From assembly GCA_029582165.1 (NCBI GenBank), contig CM055872.1:25088243-25152242 (forward strand): a stretch of 64,000 nt of DNA. Direction: 5' to 3'. The translations under genes were made by a program, and so were the position numbers. The notes beneath the pieces were generated by a model. The model ran no database searches. It saw only the letters and a program-made list of their open reading frames with translations, and was not told the origin of the DNA. Each line of letters starts with the position of its first letter. Position 1 is the first letter of the stretch. Of the stretch, positions 45,201-56,016 are shown one piece after another. The stretch comes from Portulaca oleracea (taxonomy: Eukaryota; Streptophyta; Magnoliopsida; Caryophyllales; Portulacaceae).

Positions 45201-45407
45201 TATTTGCAAATCTCCATATTCTACTACCTTAAGCTTTTCACCATTAGGTATGACAATAAAGATTGGTTCAGAAAATGTTCTTATGTTGCACAATGGACTC
45301 CTATCAGAGATCATGTGATCTGTGGCTCCTGAGTCTATAATCCAGGTTTTATTTTCAACTTTAGAAATCATGCAGAAAAAATTTAAAGTGATAGGAGTAC
45401 CTGCCAT
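42243..45407 (-). pseudogene. Copia-3 protease-integrase-RT-RNase H, two in-frame stops
   Basis: One reading frame from 45407 to 42243 with only two nonsense codons, at 44574-44576 and 43491-43493. Protease WIIDSGATDHM. Integrase HRRLGHISFGKL, CPICPKAK, IDVWGPY, TIVDDFTRV, and TPQQNGVVERKHKH with the core Glu. RT WVYKIKHRADGTIERLKARL, DVNNAFLNRNLHED, YGLKQASRQW and the intact active site YVDDILL. RNase H YCDSDWASC and SFAEAEYRS. The frame is cut at CDNH, where about 40 residues of RNase H are missing. Low damage in a truncated element points to a fairly recent insertion followed by deletion. Confidence 0.93.
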
Positions 45408-46015
45408 ATTAGCTGCTGACTATTCTTGTGAAGAGCTTGAATCCTTTGTTCCATTCTGTAAATTGGCCAAGAAGTTGATCATCTGCTGAGATCTTTCTTG
45501 TGTCAATCAAGGAAGGGTAATCCCAAGAGAATTGAAGACATTCTGAGTCTGTCCAATATCAGCAGGATCTGCATCTTTTTGGACATTATTTGCATATCTT
45601 GAATTCTTGTTTCTATTGGAGCCATTACTTCCTTTCTTTTCACCTTTGTTAGGGTAACAGTGTAGCTTAAAACACCTGTCAATGGTGTGTCCTGATTTCT
45701 TACAATGAGTACAAAATAAATTTGATCTCCCTTCCCCCTTTCTTTGAGAGTTCTAAGAGTTAGAGGTGGTGTAGAAGGAAGCAACTTCAGTGAGAAAATT
45801 CGAAGTGCGCTTGACCTGCCTTTGCCTCTCTTCTTGCAAGAGTATGGTATAAACTTGACCCAAGGTAGGAAAAGGGGACATGATGAGGATATTACCTCTT
45901 ATTGCAGTGTAGCTTTCATTAAGCCCCATGAGAAATTGTATCACCTTTTGTTCCTCAGACTATCTTTGTAAGGCTGTGTTAATGGGCTCATCACAGGTGC
46001 ATTTTCCACAACTAC
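45408..46015 (-). pseudogene. Copia-3 gag C-terminal half with zinc knuckle
   Basis: Minus-strand reading: IQFLMGLNESYTAIRGNIL, QVYTILLQEERQRQ, and then, after a frameshift, the knuckle CTHCKKSGHTIDRC near 45670-45712. The TSD ACTAC (46011-46015) marks where the chromovirus entered; the N-terminal half lies at 52487-52983. Confidence 0.85.
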
Positions 46016-46890
46016 TGGAGCATGGCGTAGTGGGAAGAGATTGTATAACTAGCTTGAGAATCTTGAATCAATAATCAACAAAAGCTTGGAACACCAAAAG
46101 GATTGGATATGACCTTGGATAAAGGAGAATCCACCACCAAAGGCCTAACACCCCACCATGACCATCATAAAGGAAAATCCACCAAATGATCAATAAAGGA
46201 ATGACTAGAAACACCACCACTTGATTAATGGATAAAGTAATCTAGATTTGAGAAAAGTTTAGGGAAGCCCTAACCAATGCATAAGCATATTCATAAATTA
46301 TCAAAAGCTGCTGGAAAAGAGAAAAAACAAGCTATTTATACTAAGCCCAGAATTAAGACAAAACAGGCAAAAACGCGATCGTCGGCAATGCTCGAGCGGC
46401 GAAAGGATGTCCGCTCGGCGAGCGAGCCTTCCGCGTCGGCAGCGGCGATCGCGTGGAGTGCGCAGGCGGCAGGCTCGGGCGAGCAGGAAAAGCGCTCGGG
46501 CGAGCAGGCCTTCTGGCTGTGTGGTCGCGCACGTAATGTCAGTCGCCCAGAACGTCTGCTCGGGCGAGCAAAATGAGCTGCTCGGGCGAGCAGGTTCCCT
46601 GGCGTCCAATGCATTCTCGGCAGAACAGCTGCTCGGGCGAGCAAAAGGAGCTCGGGCGGCGAGCTCACGCGACCACGATTGGCCCTGAGCTTTATTAGTC
46701 CCCAGGCTTCCGGGGTCGGTGGGATGAACGGGCCCTCCCTAAGGAGCCCCGGGACCCATCCACCGGATGGCCGAGACGAGCCTCCCAGCTCCCGAGGTGA
46801 CCGGAAATTGCAACTCGAGGCTCGAGTTGGGCGGCCTTGATTCGCTTAGCGGCTGGCCACGGTGAGGAGAAAGGAACCCGGACCTCTTCA
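46016..46890 (-). repeat. Gypsy-4 3' LTR (875 bp) with palindrome array
   Basis: Reads TGGAGCATGG…ACCTCTTCA on the plus strand. The core 46376-46680 is G+C-rich and has five exact copies of the palindrome GCTCGGGCGAGC (46473, 46494, 46558, 46580, 46631) plus variants. Confidence 0.95.
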
Positions 46891-47690
46891 TCCTCCCCTT
46901 CTTGAAGAGGATTTGCCCTCAAATCCACGTCAGGCTCAACATCCTCGATGTAGGGTGAGAGGTCCCCGATGTTGAAGGTTGACGATACACCGATGTCCCC
47001 CGGAAGATCGAGCTTGTAAGCGTTGTCATTTACCTTCGCCACAATTTTGAACGGTCCCTCGCTTCGTGGTTTTAGCTTGTTACTCCTCCGGGATGGAAAC
47101 CGTTCCTTCCTTAAGTGTAGCCAAACCAAGTCGCCGGGCTTGAACGTGATGTCACGGCGATGCTTGTTGGCTCGGGCTTTATAGAGCTCATTGGTGCGCT
47201 CGATCTTTTCCCGAATCTGACGGTGAAGCTGTTGGATCTCAGCGGCCTTTGCACTTGCTTCAAAGCTAGCCCTCGACTCTAGAGGAAGAGGAAGGAGCTC
47301 GATAGGAGTTATGGGGTTGATACCATAGCAAGTCTGGAAGGGTGAATGACCCGTAGCAAGAGAGGGGGACCGATTAAAGGCAAACTCGGCGTGACATAAC
47401 TTGGCATCCCAATCTCGTAGACTCCGACTCACAAGACCACGAAGTATAGTAATGAGCGTCTTGTTAGTTACCTCAGTTTGGCCGTCTGTTTGAGGATGAT
47501 GCGACGTGCTAAATAACAGCTTCGTTCCCAAGAGCTTCCACAAAGACCTCCAAAAATGACCCATGAATTTAGTATCACGATCCGACACAATGGTTCTCGG
47601 GACACCATGCAAGCGCACCACCTCTCGGAAGAAAAGGGTGGCAATATGTGTGGCGTCATCGGTTTTCTCGCAAGCAATGAAATGTGCCAT
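46695..47690 (-). pseudogene. Gypsy-4 integrase core and C-terminus (331 aa frame, enters LTR)
   Basis: Integrase core IVSDRDTKFMGHFW (second Asp) and STSHHPQTDGQTEVTN (Glu), then RSPSLATGHSPF, then the GPY/F-type module FKPGDLVWLHLRKERFP…SEGPFKIV. After DLRANPLQEGEDEE about 65 further residues are encoded inside the 3' LTR (46695-46890), including SPWPAAKRIKAAQ. This layout matches CRM elements, whose C-terminal CR motif partly overlaps the LTR. A frameshift at about 47690 separates it from the next piece. Confidence 0.88.
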
Positions 47691-47691
47691 T

Positions 47692-48090
47692 TTAGAAAGC
47701 GGTCGCGGCGACTAGGATGGCATCCTTACCACGCATTCGGGGAAGGGCTGCAATGAAGTCCATACTCAAATCCTCCCACGGACCATTCGGGACCGGAAGG
47801 GGTGTATAAAGCCCTTGGTGGAACTGACTTTTAGCATGGTGGCAAATAATACACTTGGATATCACGTCCTGCACATCACTTCCCATCTTCGGCCAATAAA
47901 AGTGCTCTTTTAACATGTCAGTGGTCTTGTTAATTCCGAAATGACCGGCGAGCCCACCTCCATGAACCTCCCGCACTAGAAGCTTTCTCAACGGACATTT
48001 TGGAACGCACAATTTGTTGCCCTTGAAGAGAAACCCATCTTGGAGCAAATACGGCCCATCACCACCCGAGGTGTGATTTAAAGTCATCAT
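47692..48090 (-). pseudogene. Gypsy-4 integrase N-terminal zinc-binding part
   Basis: LVREVHGGGLAGHFGINKT and CIICHHAKSQFHQGLYTPLP give the HHCC finger, followed by DLSMDFIAALPRM with the first catalytic Asp. Confidence 0.9.
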
Positions 48091-48856
48091 CCTCCTTATA
48101 AAACTCCTTCAAGTGTTGAAACCCAAGTACCCTCTCAACTACGGAAAGAAGAGAGTGTCTCCTCGAAAGCGCATCGGCGACCACATTTACACTCCCCTTC
48201 TTGTGTTTCGCCACAAAATTAAATCCTTGAAGAAACTCAACCCAATTAGCATGCCGGGAGCTAAGCTTGTGTTGTCCATTCAAATATTTGAGCGCCTCAT
48301 GGTCGGAATGAAGGACAAACTGGCTCGGCCTCAAATAGTGTGACCAATGATCTAGAGCCCGAACGAGAGCATAAAACTCCTTGTCATACGTGGAATAGTT
48401 CCTCCTTGAGCCACTGAGTTTCTCACTGAAATAAGCGATAGGACGTTGATTTTGCATCAACACGGCTCCAATTCCTACACCACTGGCATCGCAATCAACT
48501 TCGAAGGCTTGTGTGAAATCCGGGAGAGCAAGTACCGGAGCCTCGCAAAGTTGTGACTTCAGTTTCTCAAAAGCTCCTTGGGCGGCTCGGGTCCACTCAA
48601 AAACGCCCTTCTTCATGCATTCGGTAATGGGAGCGGTAAGGGTACTAAAACCCTTGATGAACCGTCGGTAGAACGAAGTAAGACCGTGAAAGCTCCTCGC
48701 CTCCGTGCTAGTAGAGGGAGAGGGCCAAGAACGGATGGCCTCCACCTTTGAAGGGTCCATAGAAATACCCGCGCCCGAGACAATATACCCAAGAAAGGTG
48801 ACTTGGGGAGTGCAAAAGTCGCACTTCTCGAGTTTGCCGTAAAGCGTTGTTGTCAT
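48059..48856 (-). pseudogene. Gypsy-4 RT thumb and RNase H
   Basis: [20 protein letters not shown], then [15 protein letters not shown], then RNase [37 protein letters not shown] and [11 protein letters not shown]. Confidence 0.92.
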
Positions 48857-50568
48857 GAAACCTCGAACACCCGCTCCAAATGCATAATATGCTCCGCTTC
48901 ACTCCTCGAATATACTAGAATGTCATCAAAATAAACCACAACGAATTTACCAATAAAGGGTCTCAACACCTCGTTCATAAGTCGCATGAATGTGCTTGGG
49001 GCGTTGGAAAGCCCAAATGGCATGACAAGCCATTCATATAATCCCCCTTTTGTCTTGAACGCCGTCTTCCACTCATCGCCTTCCTTCATACGGATTTGAT
49101 GATAGCCACTCCGTAGGTCAATCTTGGAGAAAATACAGGACCCGTGTAGTTCATCGAGCATGTCGTCAAGCCTCGATATAGGGTACCGATACTTGATGGT
49201 AATATTGTTGATGGCTCGGCTATCTACACACATCCTGAAAGTACCATCTTTCTTCGGAACCAAGAGGGCTGGGACGGAGCACGGACTCATACTCTCGGGA
49301 ACATAACCCCGTGATATAAGCTCGTCAACCTGCCTTTGTAACTCTCTAGTCTTTTGTGGATTGCACCGATATGCCGCCTTGTTTGGAAGAGGAGCACCGG
49401 GAATAAGGTCGATCTGATGCTCAATACCTCGGATAGGAGGTAGACCCGGTGGGAGCTCTTCGGGGAACACATCTCCAAATTCAGCAAGAAGGGGGGCAAC
49501 GAGAGGGTGTTTAGGTTTCACTTCCTCACAAATGTTCGCCTCTAAGAGGAGCAAGGCAAAGACGGCCTTCCCCTTACTTAGGGCTCGCTCGACCCGTGTC
49601 ACACTCAAGTGTTTAGGCCCCTCACTTCCCGCCCCAGGTTTAGGTGGTGATATCTCATGTGGTGCTAGTGGTAGGAGTTTAACCCTCTTGCCCTCGTGGA
49701 TAAAAGAGTAAGTATTCTTCGAGCCGTCATGAGTGGTTTTCTTGTCGAATTGCCACGGTCGACCCAATAAAATGTGACACGCGCTCATGGGGACAACATC
49801 ACAAACAATAGAGACCTTATAGTTAGTGCCAAAGGTTAAATTCACTAAGACACGATTAGTTACCTGAATGCCGTCGCGGTCATTGAGCCATTTCAGTGAA
49901 TAAGGACGGGGATGTGGCAATAGGGGCAATCCCAGTTTGTCAACCATATATGTAGAGGCCATATTAGTACAGCTCCCTCCGTCAATGATGAGCTCGCACA
50001 CCTTGCCCCCAACTAGGCATCGGGTTTGGAATATAGTCTCCCGCTGGGCTCTGTTAAGAGGGACTTCTTGAACATGCAAAGCTCGCCTCAAGACAAGAGC
50101 GTCTCCTTGGTCTCGCGAAACAGCCGCGGTTTCTCCTTCCTCACTAGTGTATGCATCCTCGACAAAAAATCCAGGTTCATCCTGGGCTCCTTGCAATTCC
50201 TCGTCAATGTCCTGAACCTCCTTGAGAGTCAAGGTCCGCCGGTTCGGACAGTCGGCCTGGAAGTGGCCATATCCATGGCACTTGAAGCATTTCTTTCCTT
50301 CCATTTGACAAGTGGTCCCCGTAGGAGACGCCACAACAAGTCCCTTCCCTTTGTCGATTCGCAGGGAACTTGGGTGTCTCACTAGGCTTGGGTGTGGCCG
50401 ATTGAAAAGGAGGTCGATTTGGCGGTGGGAGATAGTTGCGTGAAGTAGACTTGGCGAGAGTTCTTTCTTTGCGACGTCGTTCAACCCGAAGGGCCAAGCT
50501 ACACAACTCATCCAGGGAATAGTATGGTTGGATCTCGACCCTCTTAGCGATAGTAGGATCCAAGCCAT
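48853..50568 (-). pseudogene. Gypsy-4 gag end, zinc knuckle, protease and RT (571 aa frame)
   Basis: Knuckle CFKCHGYGHFQADC near residues 94-107, protease CELIIDGGSCTNMAS near 195-209, then CHILLGRPWQFDK. RT: RRQVDELISRGYVPESMSP, LVPKKDGTFRMCVDSRAIN, KIDLRSGYHQIRM, and the active site YFDDILVYS near 550. The frame shifts just after the active site. The RT catalytic aspartates are intact. Confidence 0.92.
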
Positions 50569-50569
50569 T

Positions 50570-51420
50570 CAAAAAACGCATCATGGTTTGATCTTCAGGT
50601 TCCTGGAGGCCACTTTTGATAAGAAGCTGCTCGAATTCAGATATGTACTCTCCAACGGTTAAATGCGCCTTGTGTTAGGGCATAGGCCCTTTTCAGATTG
50701 TCATGACGGTAAGTGCTTGGTAAAAAACGGCGATTCATCACTTGCTTAAGATGGGTCCAAGTGGAAATTCTCGCCTTCCCTTCTCGAGCCCGCTGTGATT
50801 TCATATTCTCGAACCAAAGCGAAGCGGCCTTGGTGAGTTTCAAACTTGCGATCTTATAAGCCTTCCGCTCATCATACTCCTTGGTTTTCACGATCCTATC
50901 CATCAATTGGGTCCACTCGATGTAGTCGTCGGATCGGTGGTGCGTGGAACTCGGGAATGTCAATTTTAATGTCACGGAAATCATCTCGAAGGGTTGTTCA
51001 TGCACATTCGGCGGGTCGATGGCGTGGAGAACCTCTGCATCGTCACTCGACTCAAAATTGGGAGGAGGGCGGTGGGCTTTGTGCACGCCTCGGACGTTCA
51101 ACTCGAGGCGGAGCCGGACGCTCTAGGGCGAGGTTATCCAACCGTGCCATGATGGCATTAAGGGTTCGATTGATGGAGGTGAATTGCTCGTCATGCGTGG
51201 CGAGTCGATTTTCGAGGGCCCGAAGTTGAGGGCTACCCCGGTGGCTTGATTCCTCTCGATCGGAATCATCGTGACCATCCATATCGAGGGAATGGTATGG
51301 GACGGATTGTGTTTGGGATATTTTGTGGAGTTTGGGGGTTTTCTTGTAGTTGGCTTGTGTTTGGATGAGGGTTCTTTGTGTTTTTCTCACTTGGGATTTT
51401 ATCGAACACCTTTTGTGCAC
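50570..51420 (-). pseudogene. Gypsy-4 gag N-terminal and middle part
   Basis: Two frames: MDGHDDSDREESSHRG and a coiled stretch ENRLATHDEQFTSINRTLN, then DDYIEWTQLMDRIVKTKEY, KLTKAASLWFENMKSQRA and RRFLPSTYRHDNLKRAYALT, then MRFLNGLDPTIAKRVEIQP. These are typical plant gypsy gag motifs with frameshifts near 51060 and 50640. Confidence 0.88.
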
Positions 51421-51615
51421 AAATTTTCCAACTCTTCCTCAAAGCTCCAATATGCATCAAAATCAACAAACACAATAGCAATAACAATTTCTCCAACACA
51501 CTTGGAGTCACAAGGGTTGGGGAACACCAATATTTCAAACAAATAACAAAATCCAACAATAGAGAACAATACTCGTATGAACAATGGAACAACTCAAGCT
51601 AGATGAAAAACCTTG

Positions 51616-51629
51616 AGCTCTGATACCAA
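51616..51629 (-). other. Gypsy-4 primer-binding site (tRNA-Met)
   Basis: GAGCTCTGATACCA is the reverse complement of TGGTATCAGAGCTC, an exact initiator tRNA-Met complement next to the LTR. Confidence 0.93.
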
Positions 51630-51630
51630 A

Positions 51631-52481
51631 TGGAGCGTGGCGTAGTGGGAAGAGATTGTATAACTAGCTTGAGAATCTTGAATCAATAATCAACAAAAGC
51701 TTGGAACACCAAAAGGATTGGATATGACTTTGGATAAAGGAGAATCCACCACCAAAGGCCTAACACCCCACCATGACCATCATAAAGGAAAATCCACCAA
51801 ATGATCAATAAAGGAATGACTAGAAACACCACCACTTGATTAATGGATAAAGTAATCTAGATTTGAGAAAAGTTTAGGGAAGCCCTAACCAATGCATAAG
51901 CATATTCATAAATTATCAAAAGCTGCTGGAAAAGAGAAAAAACAAGCTATTTATACTAAGCCCAGAATTAAGACAAAACAGTAAAAACGCGATCGTCGGA
52001 ATACCGCTCGGCGGCGAAGGTGCCTCGGGCGAGCCTTACCAGCGTCGGCGGCGATGCGTGGAGTCACGGCGGCCGGCAGCCCAGCTCGGGCGGCGAAAGC
52101 GCCGCGGCGCAGGTGCCTTCCGCGTGGTTGCACGTGATGTCGATCGCCCGAACGTCTGCTCGGGCGAGCAAAGGAGCCGCCGAGCGGCGTGCTCTCGCGT
52201 CGATGCATTCTCGGCGAACCCACCCGGGCGAGCAAAAAGGCTGCCGGGCGGCGGGCTCCTGACGGCGCGATTGGCCCTGAGCTTTATTAGTCCCCAGGCT
52301 TCCGGGGTCGGTGGGATGAACGGGCCCTCCCTAAGGAGCCCCGGGACCCATCCACCGGATGGCCGAGACGAGCCTCCCAGCTCCCGAGGTGACCGGAAAT
52401 TGCAACTCGAGGCTCGAGTTGGACGACGCAGTTCGCTTGGCAGTGGCCACCAGTGAGGAGAAAGGAACCCGGACCTCTTCA
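51631..52481 (-). repeat. Gypsy-4 5' LTR (851 bp)
   Basis: Matches 46016-46890 except in the G+C-rich palindrome region, where many changes and indels leave one exact copy (52158-52169). Confidence 0.95.
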
Positions 52482-52486
52482 ACTAC

Positions 52487-52983
52487 AATGAGGAAAACCA
52501 GACACCATAGACATGCCAGGTTTTCTTGGATCTGTTGAAATACTCAGCTATGTCAAGATCACCTTGAACTAGGGCACTGACATCTTGTTGTACTTGGAAC
52601 AGCTTATCCTTGTTTAATTGCCCGTATCTTTCTGTGAGTTCTTTACACAGTATGGTTGATGTCTTGCAGTAAAGAACACTTTCTCTTATGTTCTTATGTA
52701 AAGAATTCAAAAGTCATGATATCACCATATCATTGCACCTTCTCCAATTGGGAAAGAGGGTTGATTTGGCGTCAGGTTTGCTGTAAGTTCCATCAACAAA
52801 CACTAACTTATTCTTGGCTGAAAGGGAAATCGTGGCAGACCTCTTCTAGCTGTCAAAGTCATTCCCATCAAATGGCTCAGCTATCAATGTTTGCCCAAGA
52901 TGATCAGATGGGTGTATGAACAAAGGATCTGATTGATTCAAGATTACAGTGGTTGATGTTTTGGAGTCTCCATCAGCAGACAT
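52487..52983 (-). pseudogene. Copia-3 gag N-terminal half
   Basis: ATG at 52981-52983 gives MSADGDSKTSTTVIL, then AEPFDGNDFDSW, SLSAKNKLVFVDGTY, and, after a frameshift, KLFQVQQDVSALVQGDLDIA with EYFNRSKKTWH. This is the copia gag (UBN2-type) fold. Ends at the chromovirus TSD. Confidence 0.88.
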
Positions 52984-53054
52984 GGCTTAGGAGAGAAACA
53001 AGAGAGGATAGAAGAAAGAAGAAAGAGGAAGAGAAAGGAATTAGAACAAAACCT

Positions 53055-53066
53055 GCTCTAATACCA
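53055..53066 (-). other. Copia-3 primer-binding site (tRNA-Met-like)
   Basis: Reverse complement TGGTATTAGAGC, one change from the tRNA-Met complement, next to the LTR. Confidence 0.88.
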
Positions 53067-53314
53067 TGAAAACGTAGGAGGGGAAAATGTGGAGAAAAAC
53101 ACACTGCTGTATTCCTTTCTCTTGAATGAATCAGAGGGATTACAATATCCCTATATATATACAAGTGAAGAGAAAGAAAAAGAAATGAAATGAAAAAGAA
53201 AGGGAAGATAGAAAAACAAAAGAACAAAAAGAAGCTAACTAAAATAACTAACTCTAATAACTTTAGCCAAATAAAAACATAATTCCAATAATACCTCATA
53301 TGCGGACCCTCACA
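53067..53314 (-). repeat. Copia-3 5' LTR (about 248 bp)
   Basis: Minus strand TGTGAGGGTCC to CCTACGTTTTCA. TATATATA at about 53151-53159 is a likely TATA box. No 3' partner survives, so the outer limit is inferred from TG…CA. Confidence 0.75.
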
Positions 53315-53372
53315 AACAATCTTTTAATGGGCATCTATACTTTCTGGGCATCCATAATGATCATACCATAGG

Positions 53373-53757
53373 TAGGGGCGTCCAAGAAAAACTGAAAACC
53401 AAATCGCAAAAAGTCGGTTAACCGTTTGTATTTTTTTAAAATTGCGATTTTGGTTAACCAAACCAGTTTAGGTTTTGGTTTTAAATTTTGGGAAGTGGTT
53501 AATCGCATTTAACTAATTTTGATAAATTTAGCTTCAAAGTATGAAATTTCAAAGCAAAATGTCTAATTCATTTACATGCTTGTTATTTTAAATTTCTATA
53601 AACCAGTAGCTAACAATAAACCGGACCAAAAAGTAGCTAGTTAACCACATTTTCAATCTAGTTAACCAACAATAGCGATTTGGTTTCGGCTTCTAGTTTT
53701 CAAATGTAGGTGGTTAAGCGCTAACCAGTTAACCATATAATGCGATTTAGAAAGGTT
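53373..53757. mobile_element. Truncated hAT-like element with GGTTAACC/GCGATTT repeats
   Basis: Starts TAGGGGCGTCC, like a hAT end, and has many GGTTAACC, GCGATTT and AACCAGTTAACC-type units. The matching right terminus was not found. Confidence 0.5.
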
Positions 53758-53769
53758 TACAAAATTCAT

Positions 53770-55215
53770 AGACTGCAACTGCAGTTAACAGATTTTAGAC
53801 ACCTTAACCAGAGGAGGTTGTTGCCAAGATCACTCAAATATGTAGGAAATTTTCATGGAGTGCTAATGACCAGTAGATAACCAACCCGTCCCCCGCTTTT
53901 CCCCTTAAATATGTTGGAATGGGTCTTGAAAGCAAAAACCAGAGGGATCATAGGTTTTAAAGACCTCCAAACTTGGAACACATCCTTATTACAAGGCATG
54001 TTGTAGTTGTAGCGAGAAATACACAATGCCTCAAGATTAAATGGATTCATAGAAGATATATCAAGCGACAAGGGACAAGTTGGTATAGTTTTCATCCCAG
54101 AGAAGACTATTGTTGGTATCCAAGGTTGTTAAGATCAGGATCATAGTTAGGATCGATAGGGGTAGTTAAAATCCAAATCGTAGAATCGGATAGAGGATCG
54201 TAAGATCCTAATACATTAGGCAAATAGCTCAAACGTTCTATAATAGTTAAGATCTTAACAAATGTTCACTAAAATTAAAGCAATGTGTTAAATTGTATTT
54301 TTGTAGATAACTTCAATACAAACTTTTAGTTATTATATCATAAAATTTTAAAGCTAATAATGTGCGTATACATTTTAAATTCGTGTAGGATCGCATATCG
54401 GATTTTAGGATTGTAGAATCGTAGTGCGATTCTAACACATGATATTCAAACTAAACCAGGATCGTAATTAAGATTCTAATGCTTTAAGGTTCTAATTAGA
54501 GTTGGATCAATGGAATATTTTTTAATCATAAAATCGTAGGATCGTTGATCCATATTTGGATTTTAATAGTTGTACTAATATCCATGGAAGTTTTGTGTAG
54601 TGAAGGATAAGATCAAGGAGGCCAAGAATCTAAGGCAAAACTATATTGCTTAAGCCGACAGCTTTTAGTTGACAAGAGATATGGAGAAATGTGGGTAGGA
54701 CTGCATTTCTAGCTACTTATGGCTGCCAGGAGATACGAAGAAATGGGGGGTAGAACGACATTTCTTGGCATAAGCGTAATACCCTGCGACATTCTTTTAT
54801 CACTAAGCTCTTCCTTATCGAAACAATTCAACTTTTAGCAAGACTACACTAGTTCAATCCTAGTATACTTATTACCTAGCCTTTATACATTACTCAAGGT
54901 GAAACCATTGAACACCTTTCCTTTAGCGGTCCCTATGCTAAAAGGGTGAGATTTTGGCTTTTGAATTGGCTTAAACTGTCACGTGCACAAAAGTTAGAGA
55001 ACTAGTGTCAGAGGATCAAAGCTTGGAAGGCTCCGAAGTGGCATAAACAAGTTTCTATTCCAGGTGTTTGTAGTTACTTATATAATATTTAGCTGACCCA
55101 CATCATGAAAATTTCAACATGCCTACTAATGCTACTTGCCACACCGTTTATAAATTTCTTAGGGATAGAAGTTGTCCATTACTAACGAGTCTAAGCAATA
55201 CATCAAATGTATATG
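53770..55215 (+). pseudogene. L1-type LINE ORF2 fragment, RT C-terminus and zf-RVT, split by a MITE
   Basis: Plus-strand pieces in shifting frames: VVAKITQICRKFSWSA, GFKDLQTWNTSLL, LNGFIEDI; after the MITE, FCVVKDKIKEAKNL, then RHSFITKLF, LARLHxFNPS, and TQGETIEHLSFSGPYAKRV with WLLNWLKL, the zf-RVT domain; then QRIKAWKAPKWHKQVS. Order and strand are those expected after 41234-42243, so the two are probably one LINE split by Copia-3, with the RT centre lost. Confidence 0.8.
54121..54576. mobile_element. hAT-like MITE, copy 2 (about 456 bp), inside the LINE
   Basis: Starts AAGGTTGTTAAGATC, ends GATTTTAATAGTTGTAC. Flanks TGGTATCC / TAATATCC form a degenerate 8-base TSD. GGATCGTA/GATCCTA motifs recur inside. 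Removing it rejoins the LINE frame (WYPW…FCVVKDKIKEA). Confidence 0.75.
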
Positions 55216-55226
55216 CATTCTTTGCT

Positions 55227-55816
55227 AGTAAATTACATTTACACTACCTGACATTTGTTGTAATAATTTTTGCACATCCAACATTTGTGAAATAATTTTC
55301 ACCTTATATGACATTAAGTGTTCATAAATTTAAACCTCATAAGATATTTTATAATTGATTTTTGTTGAATTTTCCGGCGTAGCATTAAAACGATAAATAA
55401 GAATTTACATTTTTACCCTTGATATTAATTCATATGACTTTCAATTAAATATGAATTGACGTTTTACCCTTAATATTAATTCATATGGTATTAACAGAGG
55501 AGTGTTAGAGAAGAGGAGTGCGAGAGGAATCGACTGTTGGTGTTTTCAATTTGGAGTTTCGACACACATTTTTCCATACAAAACAATGAAAGGGTCATTT
55601 AAGTCATTTCCTTCTCAATATTATGGGCAACATGGTATATGCACATAGTCATATAGTGGCATTATTGTATTTTCTCATTTCCGATGAGAAGTAACTAAAT
55701 TTTGCCACTAAAAATCTCTTTAACTTAATGTCAGGTAATGTGAAAATTATTTCACAAATGTCCAGCGTGCAAAAATTATTACCACAAATGTCAGATAGGG
55801 TAAATGTAATTTACTC
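55227..55816. mobile_element. Mutator-type MITE with inverted repeats of about 95 bp
   Basis: The arms read AGTAAATTACATTTAC…CTGACATTTGT…AATAATTTTTGCAC…GTGAAATAATTTTCAC on both ends in inverse orientation. An exact 11-base direct repeat CATTCTTTGCT flanks it (55216-55226, 55817-55827); Mutator elements make 9-base and sometimes slightly longer TSDs. No coding capacity in 590 bases. Confidence 0.9.
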
Positions 55817-55827
55817 CATTCTTTGCT

Positions 55828-56004
55828 CTGAGGACTGCAATTCTCTTAGGTTTTAATTCTCTTTCGAGATGATATAACTGGTTTCCAAACAAATATATAT
55901 TTATAATCATAAGTTTAAGTAATAATGTTCATTCTTATATTTTTATTGTAAATATAGGTAACCACATAAACCTAAATCTTATGGATTCCTAATAGCTAAT
56001 AAGA
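55828..56004. other. Unassigned sequence, possibly LINE 3' UTR
   Basis: Continues the sequence left of the Mutator MITE; no gene seen. Confidence 0.4.
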
Positions 56005-56016
56005 TAGGTGAAATAC

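Larger units (their letters stand above)
46016..52481 (-). mobile_element. Gypsy-4: chromovirus-type Ty3/gypsy (CRM-like), complete but frameshifted
   Basis: TSD ACTAC at 46011-46015 and 52482-52486; LTRs of 875 and 851 bp; tRNA-Met PBS next to the right LTR; PPT (reverse complement AAGAAGGGGAGGA) next to the left. Order gag, protease, RT, RNase H, integrase is Ty3/gypsy. Protease has DGG in place of DSG. The pol end carries LRANPLQEGEDEE and runs on into the 3' LTR, as in CRM centromeric retrotransposons; no standard chromodomain was recognised. Clade assignment is inference. Confidence 0.93.
42244..53314 (-). mobile_element. Copia-3: Ale-like Ty1/copia element, 3' end truncated, split by a chromovirus
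   Basis: Minus-strand order: 5' LTR (53067-53314), PBS, gag, protease, integrase, RT, RNase H. The chromovirus at 46016-52481 interrupts gag (TSD ACTAC). The element ends within RNase H at 42243, joined to LINE sequence; the last part of RNase H, the 3' UTR and the 3' LTR are gone. Own length about 4.6 kb. Small LTR (248 bp) and motif style suggest the Ale lineage (inference). Confidence 0.9.

Noticed and set aside
46473..46642. CRISPR-like array (repeated palindromes with spacers)
   Set aside because: Units are 12 bases, spacers irregular, and the array lies in an LTR of a plant retrotransposon.
46301..46688. Overlapping frames on both strands in a G+C-rich stretch (also 52020-52482)
   Set aside because: They lie in Gypsy-4 LTRs; G+C-rich palindromic repeats have few stops. 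Only the pol frame entering the LTR from 46890 is supported.
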